From: CAYMLL01 sp964390645 | Lineage (GTDB): Bacteria; Planctomycetota; UBA8108 | Direction of reading: 5' to 3' | DNA length: 12,593 nucleotides | NCBI GenBank assembly: GCA_964390645.1 | Contig: CAYMLL010000235.1 | Coordinates: 1-12,593, forward strand | Shown here: positions 6,947-12,593 of the stretch, piece by piece | Position numbering within the stretch: the first letter of the stretch is position 1 | How the letters are laid out: the number at the start of each line of letters is the position of its first letter | The notes under the pieces: generated by a model | Told to the model about the DNA's origin: nothing | What the model saw: the letters and a program-made list of their open reading frames with translations, nothing else | The model's database searches: none | Made by a program: the position numbers and the translations under genes

Positions 6947-8389
6947 ATGCACCCGCAAACGACTCCACCGCAGACCCGACGGGCCTTTCTCGAGCGCGCA
7001 GGCCTGGGCTGCGGCTCGCTCGCATTGACGTCGCTGCTCCACGATCAGGGGGTCGTCGCAGCCGACTCGAACGCACGAACACTGGCTCCCCGCCACCCGC
7101 ATTTCGAGCCGCGGGCACGGGCGGTTATCTGGCTCTTCCAGACCGGAAGCCCGTCGCAGGTGGACACCTTCGACTACAAGCCCGTCCTGCAGAAGCGTCA
7201 CGGAACCCGGCTCGCGGGAGCCGACCCGAAGACCGGGTTCTTCACGACGAGCGGCAAGTGCCTGAAGTCGCCATTTCGATTCCGGCAGCACGGCGAGTCC
7301 GGCGCCTGGGTCTCGGAGATCTTCCCGGAGATCTCGAAGCACGTCGATGATATCGCGTTCATCCACTCGTGCTACTCGCAGTCGAACAACCACACGCCGG
7401 CCATGCTGGAGCTGAACGCCGGCATGATCCGCCAGGGCTTTCCGAGCATGGGGAGCTGGGTGACCTACGGTCTCGGGAGCGAGAACGCCGATCTGCCGGC
7501 CTTCGTCGTCATGCATGGAACAAAGCCCCGTGGCGCGGACCCGATCTGGTCGTCGGGCTTCTTGCCGTCGGTGTACCAGGCGACGGCGCTCGATCCCCGC
7601 AAGCCGAAGCCGATCGACAACCTCACCCCGCTGAAGAGCTTCACGGGAGGTCAGCAGCGAGCGCTGCTGGACCGGCTGCGCGAGGCCAATCTACGTCACG
7701 CGAAGAGGCGGCCCTTCGACGCCGACCTCAACGCTCGCCTCGAGTCCTTCGAGCTGGCGTTTCGCATGCAGACGGCGGCGCCGGAGGCCTTCGACGTCTC
7801 GCAGGAGCCGCAGTACCTGCAGACGGCTTACGGACTCGATCGCAAGGAGTCCAGGGACTACGGCCGCCAGTGCCTGATCGCACGTCGACTCGTCGAGCGC
7901 GGCGTGCGCTTCGTCCAGGTCTTCGCGTCGTGCCCCAACACCCCCGGCGGCGCCGTCTCGGACGTGCCGTGGGATGGACACAACGACATCAACGGCAACC
8001 ACCGCGCCTGCGCCGCGACGGTCGACCGGCCCACCGGCGCCCTGCTCCGCGACCTGCGCGCTCGCGGCCTGCTGGACGACACCCTGGTGATCTGGGGAGG
8101 CGAGTTCGGGCGCACCTCCGACTCGCAGGATGCGAACGGGCGCGACCACAACCCGCACGCCTACACGACCTGGCTGGCCGGCGGCGGCGTGCGCGGAGGC
8201 GTACAGCACGGCAAGTCCGACGAGTTCGGCTACAAGGCGATCGAGGATCGTGTCAACGTCCACGACATCCACGCGACGGTCCTGCATCTGCTCGGTCTCG
8301 ACCACGAGAGGCTGACCTATCGCTTCAACGGCCGCGACTTCCGCCTGACGGACGTGTCGGGCGACGTGATCCGTCCTCTGCTGGCCTGA
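6947..8389 (+). CDS. DUF1501 family protein with Tat signal
   Basis: A 480-residue protein of the DUF1501 family, which belongs to the alkaline phosphatase/sulfatase-like fold. The N-terminus has a twin-arginine signal, RRAFLERAGLG at 11-21 followed by a hydrophobic stretch, implying export in a folded state. Family landmarks are LFQTGSPSQVDTFDYKP (63-79), SNNHTPAMLELNAG (146-159), PWDGHND (341-347), IWGGEFGRT (382-390), GRDHNPHAYTTWLAGGG (398-414) and VHDIHATVLHLLGLDH (438-453). The conserved Asp and His residues (D343, H345, D400, H401, H404, D440, H442) are where metal ligands would be expected. It starts 30 bp after the PSCyt/PSD1 stop with a weak GAAGTAAG ribosome site, so the pair is probably co-transcribed. 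A 20-bp tandem duplication spans its stop. The enzymatic activity of the family is not established. Confidence 0.95.
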   Translation: MHPQTTPPQTRRAFLERAGLGCGSLALTSLLHDQGVVAADSNARTLAPRHPHFEPRARAVIWLFQTGSPSQVDTFDYKPVLQKRHGTRLAGADPKTGFFTTSGKCLKSPFRFRQHGESGAWVSEIFPEISKHVDDIAFIHSCYSQSNNHTPAMLELNAGMIRQGFPSMGSWVTYGLGSENADLPAFVVMHGTKPRGADPIWSSGFLPSVYQATALDPRKPKPIDNLTPLKSFTGGQQRALLDRLREANLRHAKRRPFDADLNARLESFELAFRMQTAAPEAFDVSQEPQYLQTAYGLDRKESRDYGRQCLIARRLVERGVRFVQVFASCPNTPGGAVSDVPWDGHNDINGNHRACAATVDRPTGALLRDLRARGLLDDTLVIWGGEFGRTSDSQDANGRDHNPHAYTTWLAGGGVRGGVQHGKSDEFGYKAIEDRVNVHDIHATVLHLLGLDHERLTYRFNGRDFRLTDVSGDVIRPLLA

Positions 8390-8417
8390 TCCATCCTCTG
8401 CCGGCCTGATCCGGGCC
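8367..8417 (+). repeat. 20-bp tandem duplication across the DUF1501 stop codon
   Basis: TGATCCGTCCTCTGCTGGCC (8367-8386) is followed directly by TGATCCATCCTCTGCCGGCC (8387-8406), two mismatches in 20, and then by a partial third copy TGATCCGGGCC (8407-8417). The TGA opening copy 2 is the stop codon of the DUF1501 gene (8387-8389). In copy 1 the same TGA is out of frame. Confidence 0.9.
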
Positions 8418-8491
8418 GTCCGCGTCGAGATCGAGAGGGGGCCGCCTCCGAGCGTCTCGCCGGCGCCATGTTGACGCAGCGGCACCGACCC

Positions 8492-8519
8492 TCGACAAGC
8501 GCCCGGCACCTGGTATCGT
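8492..8519 (+). promoter_or_regulatory. Candidate sigma70-type promoter for the sialidase-like gene
   Basis: TCGACA (8492-8497) matches the -35 consensus at 5 of 6 positions. TATCGT (8514-8519) matches the -10 consensus at 4 of 6, and the spacing is 16 bp. If used, the leader would be about 200 bases. Planctomycete promoters are poorly defined, so this is weak evidence. Confidence 0.3.
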
Positions 8520-8623
8520 ACCCGGGAGGTGAGAAACGGCCCCGCCCACCGAGGAAGGGGCAGAAGGCACGACGACTCCCCGCTGGCTCCTGACAGCGCC
8601 CGAAAGACCCGGATCGTGCCCGG

Positions 8624-8639
8624 CGTACACCGGTGCACG
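8624..8639. promoter_or_regulatory. 16-bp near-palindrome in the sialidase-like gene leader
   Basis: CGTACACCGGTGCACG is symmetrical except for one A/C pair, with a perfect CACCGGTG core. It lies between the candidate promoter and the gene start, where a repressor could act. The rest of the 336-bp gap (8390-8725) shows no gene: apart from the duplication, this palindrome, the promoter candidate and the ribosome site, nothing was seen. Confidence 0.35.
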
Positions 8640-8706
8640 TCAGGAGGTTCATCGTTGCTTCGATGTGCCGTCCGTGGCCGGCGGTGGCGGGGCTCGCGAT
8701 TTGACG

Positions 8707-8714
8707 AGAAAGGA
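8707..8714 (+). promoter_or_regulatory. Ribosome binding site of the sialidase-like gene
   Basis: AGAAAGGA ends 11 bases before the ATG at 8726. A second in-frame ATG at 8738 would be 23 bases away, so the first start is preferred. Confidence 0.5.
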
Positions 8715-8725
8715 ACCTTGCGACC

Positions 8726-9961
8726 ATGACGAGAGACATGAATCCGACGCTCGGATCGGTACGGCCCGACGACATCCTCCGGCTCGTGATCACCGCGGCA
8801 ATCGTCTCCCTGGCCGGCTCCGGGCTCGTCGCCTCGCCACCCGACGAGGTCTGGACGACCGCCGCGGGGCACCCGGCCGAGAGCAGCATCGATGCTCTTC
8901 TGGGCGAAGCGAAGCTCGAGATGACCCGGGTGTTCCAGCGCGAGCGCTTTCCCAACATCACCGTAGCCGTGGACGGCACCGTGCTGGCGACCTGGGGAAG
9001 CTCGAGCGTCCGCGCGAGCCGCAGCGAGGACGGCGGCAAGACCTGGAGCGAAGAGAGCACGATCGCCCGGCCGGGATTCCAGAGCGGCGGGCTGACCGTC
9101 GACGAGAAGAGCGGCGACATCCTCGCGTTCGTGGAGGCTCACCATCCCCCCGCACCGCTGCGCGTCTACCGCAGCTCGGATCACGGCAAGACGTGGAAGG
9201 AGCAGAAGACGGTCATCGGGAAGGACAGCAAGGGTAACCTGCCGTCGATGCACATGAACGAGCACGGCATCACCCTGCGTCACGGACAGCACAAGGGCCG
9301 GCTGCTGCGTCCCTCGCGGTGGTACGCGGGCAAGAACGAGCGAGCCCGCTGGCCGCAGCACTACACGAACGCGATCTACAGCGACGACGGCGGCAGGACG
9401 TGGAAGACCAGCGATCCGTTTCCCGCCTTCGGCACCGGCGAGGCCACGGTGGCGGAGCTCTCCGACGGAACGGTCTACTACAACTCGCGGCGGCACTGGG
9501 CCGAGAAGGGAGCCAACCCGCGCCGGCGCTGGACCGCGTCGAGCGACGACGGCGGCGCCACCTGGAAGAACCTGGCCATCTGCGAGGTGCTCCCCGACGG
9601 CCCTCAGGACACCAACTACGGGTGCATGGGCGGCCTGGCGCGGCTGCCGGTGCTGGGCCGGGACATCCTCGTCTACAGCAACAGCGACAGCGCCCGGGGG
9701 CGTAATCACGGCACCGCCTGGGCCAGCTTCGACGGCGGCAAGACGTGGCCCGTGAAGCGGCTGATCTTCGAGGGGAGCTTCGGCTACTCCTCGCTGGCCG
9801 CCGGCCGGCCGCAGACGGGAAGCGCGGGGTGGATCTACGTCCACTTCGAGGGCGGCCCGAAGGGCGGGTCGACCGTGGCCCGCTTCAACCTGAGCTGGCT
9901 GCTCGCGGGAGAGACGACGGGTGACGGCAAGGTTCCGCGCAACCCGGAGAAGGTCCGGTGA
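8726..9961 (+). CDS. Secreted sialidase-like (GH33/BNR-repeat) protein
   Basis: A 411-residue protein with an N-terminal signal or anchor (hydrophobic residues about 18-35) and a six-bladed-propeller sialidase-type body. Five Asp-box motifs S-x-D-x-G-x-T-W end at W107, W157, W226, W280 and W341. Sialidase active-site landmarks can be placed: R74 in RFPN for the first arginine, E239 in TGEATVAELSDG for the catalytic glutamate, R255 in YYNSRR for the second arginine, R326 in RGRNHGTAW for the third, and Y354 in GYSSLA for the nucleophilic tyrosine. The loop before the first Asp box, which in known GH33 sialidases carries the acid/base Asp, is short (TWGSSSVRASRS) and has no Asp. It could cleave sialic acid or a related sugar acid, or act on another glycan. 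It is transcribed alone and converges on the ABC operon. Confidence 0.85.
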   Translation: MTRDMNPTLGSVRPDDILRLVITAAIVSLAGSGLVASPPDEVWTTAAGHPAESSIDALLGEAKLEMTRVFQRERFPNITVAVDGTVLATWGSSSVRASRSEDGGKTWSEESTIARPGFQSGGLTVDEKSGDILAFVEAHHPPAPLRVYRSSDHGKTWKEQKTVIGKDSKGNLPSMHMNEHGITLRHGQHKGRLLRPSRWYAGKNERARWPQHYTNAIYSDDGGRTWKTSDPFPAFGTGEATVAELSDGTVYYNSRRHWAEKGANPRRRWTASSDDGGATWKNLAICEVLPDGPQDTNYGCMGGLARLPVLGRDILVYSNSDSARGRNHGTAWASFDGGKTWPVKRLIFEGSFGYSSLAAGRPQTGSAGWIYVHFEGGPKGGSTVARFNLSWLLAGETTGDGKVPRNPEKVR

Positions 9962-9966
9962 GCCGA

Positions 9967-10013
9967 ACGGACGCAGGCGGGGCCGGGACCGCGGGTCGGT
10001 TCCCGGCGTCCGT
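9967..10013. terminator. Bidirectional stem-loop between convergent genes
   Basis: ACGGACG (9967-9973) pairs with CGTCCGT (10007-10013). Inside it, CCGGGA (9983-9988) pairs with TCCCGG (10001-10006), giving 13 bp in total with a 9-base bulge on one side and a 12-base apical loop. It sits within the 60 bp between the two convergent stops, as expected for a shared terminator. There is no T run. Confidence 0.6.
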
Positions 10014-10021
10014 CCCCGGCG

Positions 10022-11383
10022 TCAGCGGAAGCTCCGTCCGAGCACCCACACGCCCGCGGTGAAGCACACTCCTGCGATCGCCAGCAGAATCGCGCAGGGC
10101 GTCGCCAGCTCCGAGAGCGACAGGTCCCTCCAGATGGCGCCTTCGAGCGCGTAGATGCTCCACTTGAAGGGACTGAAGTGACTGGCCGTCACCATCCAGC
10201 CCGGCATCGAGATCAGCGGCACCATTCCCCCGCCGATCATCGCCAGGGGCATCATCATCCCCCAGCTGGCGCCGGCGACGGCCGGCTCCGTCTTGCCGAC
10301 GACGGACATCGCCAGCATCATCCCCGTGAAGCACAGAGCGGTAGAGGACGCGGCGACCGCCAGCAGAGCGTAGCTCCCGACCCGGACGCCGAGAAACAGC
10401 CGCCCGACGAGCAGGATGAAGACGATCGTCCCCAGGCAGGCCAGGAAGCAGGCGAGCCCCTTTCCACCCAGAAGCTGAGCCCAGGAGATCGGAGCGATCT
10501 GCAGCCGCAACAAGGTGCCGGCGGTGCGCTCGCGCACGATCACGATGGCGAAGGTCGCGGCGCAGCCCATCAGCCCCCATACGATCGCCGCCGGAAAGCT
10601 GATCTCGAACGCCGTGCGTGGCTGGCTCGAGCGGTCCCTGGTGACGTCGACAAACTCGATCTGTTCCCGGCCGAGGGCCGCAAGGCCCGATCCCGAGTCG
10701 GTCTCGGGGTCGGAACCGGAGATCGCGTCCGTGCTCGCCAGAAACGACTCGAGTGCCACGAAGAACGCGGCGAGAGCCAGCTTCCGGGCGGCGCTGATGT
10801 CCGCGGAGTCCTTCACCTCCCGCCTCCACCGGGCGATCTCCTCGGCGGTCTTCTTCCGGTCACCGAAGCGCTCGAACATCCCGCCCAGGACGGTCTCCAT
10901 GAGGATGCCTTGCAGATACCCGGTCTCGGCCGACCGGGAGGGATCGATCCCGACCTCGATCAAGGGATCGTCCCGCCCGGGCCCGAAGAGCTGCCAGGTG
11001 GCCTCGCCGAAGCCTTCTGCGATGCGAACGAAGGCGACCTTGCGTCCGCGCCGGACCAGGTCACGAGCCGACTCGACATCGCTGAGCACCACGGGATCCG
11101 AGCTCCCCGTATCGCCGGCGCTCCGCGGTTCACCGGCCCGTCTCTCGAGAGCGAGCGACTCGTGCCGAGCCAGTCGCTCGATGAGCTCCCGGGAGCCGGA
11201 AGACCCGTCCTCGTCGACGATGGCGATGGCGATCGCGCCCCGTGAGCCTCCGCCGGACCCTCCGAAGACGACGCCGAAGAAGATCGCGAACATCAGCGGG
11301 AAGGCGAGAATCCAGAAGAGGCCGAACCAGTCGCGCAGCAGGATCCTGAGGTCCTTCATCGCGATCGTCGTGACGGCACCCAT
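10022..11383 (-). CDS. ABC-2 type exporter permease
   Basis: A 453-residue membrane subunit of the ABC-2 (ABC2_membrane_3) family. One transmembrane helix lies at about 20-41, then a large extracytoplasmic region (about 45-260), then five helices at about 262-283, 305-330, 336-360, 366-392 and 429-448. The segment RERTAGTLLRLQIAPIS (284-300) is the typical cytoplasmic coupling element after the second helix. The start was placed at the ATG that overlaps the ATPase stop; the frame is open further upstream inside the ATPase gene, but that part is a shadow of it. The TGATG junction predicts translational coupling and a 1:1 subunit ratio. Substrate unknown; relatives export drugs, sodium or polysaccharide and lipid-linked compounds. 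Confidence 0.92.
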   Translation of the reverse strand: MGAVTTIAMKDLRILLRDWFGLFWILAFPLMFAIFFGVVFGGSGGGSRGAIAIAIVDEDGSSGSRELIERLARHESLALERRAGEPRSAGDTGSSDPVVLSDVESARDLVRRGRKVAFVRIAEGFGEATWQLFGPGRDDPLIEVGIDPSRSAETGYLQGILMETVLGGMFERFGDRKKTAEEIARWRREVKDSADISAARKLALAAFFVALESFLASTDAISGSDPETDSGSGLAALGREQIEFVDVTRDRSSQPRTAFEISFPAAIVWGLMGCAATFAIVIVRERTAGTLLRLQIAPISWAQLLGGKGLACFLACLGTIVFILLVGRLFLGVRVGSYALLAVAASSTALCFTGMMLAMSVVGKTEPAVAGASWGMMMPLAMIGGGMVPLISMPGWMVTASHFSPFKWSIYALEGAIWRDLSLSELATPCAILLAIAGVCFTAGVWVLGRSFR

Positions 11384-12279
11384 CAGTCTCGAAGGCTCCG
11401 ACCGGTCAGACGGAGAAAGACGCTCTCGAGACTGGGACCCTCGATCCGGAGCGACTTGACGTCCAGTCCCCGGGACGACAGCTCCAGGATCGCCTCGAGA
11501 GGCTCCGCCGTCTCGATCCGGAGCTGCTCCTCGCCAGGCTCCATCCCCTCCGGAGGCCTTCGCAGCTCCGCCTCGACCGCCGAGCTTCCACCGTGAGTCT
11601 CGACGAGGCCGGCGACCGAGTCGAGAGCGAGGATTCGCCCCCGGTCCATGATTGCGACGCGATCGCAGAGACGCTCCGCCTCCTCCATGTAGTGTGTCGT
11701 GTAGACGACGGTCGACCCGGCGGCGCGCAGCTGCTCGATGCCGTCGAAGATGTGGTTCCTCGACTGTGGATCGACGCCGACGGTGGGCTCGTCGAGGAAC
11801 ACCAGCCGGGGCTCGTGGACCAGCGCGCAGGCCAGGTTCAGCCGCCTCTTCATGCCGCCGGAGTACTTGCCGGCACGGTCGCGGCCGCGTCCCTGGAGCC
11901 CGGCGAACTCCAGCCCCCATCGAACACGAGCGGCGAGGGCGGCGCCACCGAGGCCGTAGAGACGACCGAAGAACGCCAGGTTCTCCTCGCCGGTGAGCTC
12001 CTCGTAGATCGCCAGGCTCTGGGGGCAGACTCCGACCCGGCGCTTGAGCTCGGCTCGGGTCGGGTCCTCCTCACCATCGATGCGCACCTCGCCACCGTCG
12101 GCCTCGACAGCACCGACGAGCATGTGGATCGTCGTCGTCTTGCCCGCTCCGTTGGGGCCGAGCAGACCGAAGATCTCCGCGGTCTCGACGTCGAAGGAGA
12201 CGCCGGCGACGGCCTCCACCCCTGCGTACGACTTGCGCAGGTCGCGAACCTCGAGAGTCTTCGTTTTCACCATCGACAT
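11383..12279 (-). CDS. ABC transporter ATP-binding protein
   Basis: A 298-residue cytoplasmic ATPase that powers the permease encoded directly downstream. All nucleotide-binding motifs are intact: Walker A GPNGAGKTT (41-49), Q-loop Q87, signature YSGGMKRR (139-146), Walker B LVFLDEP with catalytic E164, D-loop VGVD to D170, and switch H196. The C-terminal part from about 215, ending SLESVFLRLTGRSLRD, is the DUF4162-type extension of the CcmA/DrrA-like exporter ATPases. The stop TGA shares its last base with the ATG of the permease. Two in-frame ATGs are available at the start (residues 1 and 3) and no clear Shine-Dalgarno sequence decides between them. Confidence 0.95.
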   Translation of the reverse strand: MSMVKTKTLEVRDLRKSYAGVEAVAGVSFDVETAEIFGLLGPNGAGKTTTIHMLVGAVEADGGEVRIDGEEDPTRAELKRRVGVCPQSLAIYEELTGEENLAFFGRLYGLGGAALAARVRWGLEFAGLQGRGRDRAGKYSGGMKRRLNLACALVHEPRLVFLDEPTVGVDPQSRNHIFDGIEQLRAAGSTVVYTTHYMEEAERLCDRVAIMDRGRILALDSVAGLVETHGGSSAVEAELRRPPEGMEPGEEQLRIETAEPLEAILELSSRGLDVKSLRIEGPSLESVFLRLTGRSLRD

Positions 12280-12538
12280 CGCCCGTGGCCGGGGAGGATC
12301 GCTCCGATCGCCCGCAGCAGGTCCGAGACGGAGGGTCGTCGGCCTCTAGCTGCGCAGGGAGCTTATCCGATGCCCGCGCAGGCCACACCCGGAAATCCCG
12401 CCGCATCGACGCGTCGGAGCGTTGGCGAGTTCGAAGGAGTCGTGGCTCGGTCACCGTGCGGGGCTTGCAGCCCAGCGCTCGCCCGCTACCATCACCGCGC
12501 ACCAATACGACTTACGCGTGCAGATAGTCGCACCTCAC
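12280..12538. other. Intergenic region upstream of the ABC operon, no gene seen
   Basis: This stretch precedes the ABC ATPase start and should hold its promoter, but no convincing -35/-10 pair could be picked on the minus strand. The only structure seen is a short hairpin, GGGCT-TGC-AGCCC at 12461-12473. A TTCGAA-containing stretch at 12430-12436 was tested as a tRNA T-arm and failed. Confidence 0.45.
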
Positions 12539-12593
12539 CACCGGCAACACCGTCACCGGCAACACCGTCACCGGCAACACCGTCACCGGCAAC
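12539..12593 (+). repeat. 15-bp tandem repeat running off the window edge
   Basis: The unit ACCGTCACCGGCAAC is repeated three times without a mismatch at 12549-12593, preceded by a 10-bp partial unit at 12539-12548. The array continues past the window. Because 15 is a multiple of three, every frame would encode a pentapeptide repeat: TVTGN or PATPS on the plus strand, VAGDG on the minus strand. It may therefore be the edge of a repetitive coding region or a non-coding minisatellite; the window cannot decide. Confidence 0.9.

Noticed and set aside
5714..7516. 600-codon minus-strand open frame across PSCyt/PSD1 and DUF1501
   Set aside because: It crosses two well-supported plus-strand genes and their junction, and its translation is Arg/Ala/Val-rich without recognisable motifs.
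7691..9844. 717-codon minus-strand open frame opposite DUF1501 and the sialidase-like gene
   Set aside because: It runs antisense through two recognised genes and the gap between them; composition artefact.
12421..12473. Possible tRNA suggested by a GTTCGA stretch and a downstream hairpin
   Set aside because: The flanks of the putative T-loop do not pair on either strand, and no acceptor or anticodon arm could be built.
12539..12593. CRISPR array or origin iterons at the right edge
   Set aside because: The 15-bp units have no spacers, and no replication or cas gene is near.

Overview
The window is high-GC DNA that almost certainly comes from a planctomycete (Planctomycetota). Three neighbouring genes carry protein families nearly confined to that phylum and its PVC relatives: a two-haem 'PVC-type' dehydrogenase/cytochrome, a PSCyt1-PSCyt2-PSD1 (DUF1549/DUF1553) cytochrome, and a DUF1501 protein. 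No rRNA, tRNA, integrase, transposase or CRISPR array was seen. The species cannot be named from the sequence.

Layout from left to right. (1) Bases 1-131 hold the last 42 codons of a plus-strand gene that looks like the end of an outer-membrane beta-barrel. (2) A minus-strand gene (380-3475) encodes a 1031-residue secreted protein with a beta-propeller dehydrogenase region, a HEAT-like region, and two CxxCH haem sites separated by an F5/8C-like domain. (3) A 510-bp divergent intergenic region (3476-3985) is full of repeats and palindromes, including a perfect 18-bp palindrome and a 10-bp tandem repeat. (4) A plus-strand pair follows, PSCyt/PSD1 (3986-6916) and DUF1501 (6947-8389), 30 bp apart and probably one operon. 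(5) A 336-bp gap with a promoter candidate and an operator-like palindrome leads to a secreted five-Asp-box sialidase-like protein (8726-9961). (6) A 60-bp convergent gap holds a strong stem-loop. (7) A minus-strand two-gene ABC exporter operon follows, with the ATPase at 11383-12279 and the permease at 10022-11383, coupled by a TGATG overlap. (8) The right end (12280-12593) is non-coding as far as can be seen and finishes in a 15-bp tandem repeat cut by the window edge.

How the genes may work together: the dehydrogenase/cytochrome, the PSCyt/PSD1 cytochrome and the DUF1501 protein are all predicted to be exported and carry three or four CxxCH motifs between them. This fits an extracytoplasmic redox module, possibly acting on carbohydrate because both cytochrome proteins carry galactose-binding-like beta-sandwiches. 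The sialidase-like protein would add glycan recognition or cleavage. The substrate is not known for this class of genes and cannot be read from the sequence. The ABC exporter is a separate transcription unit with no evident functional tie to the others.

Nothing here amounts to a clearly new defence or mobile system. The points most worth a second look are the divergent control region, the sialidase-like protein that appears to lack the usual acid/base aspartate loop, the carbohydrate-binding-like domains built into both cytochromes, the 20-bp tandem duplication across the DUF1501 stop codon, and the 15-bp repeat at the right edge.
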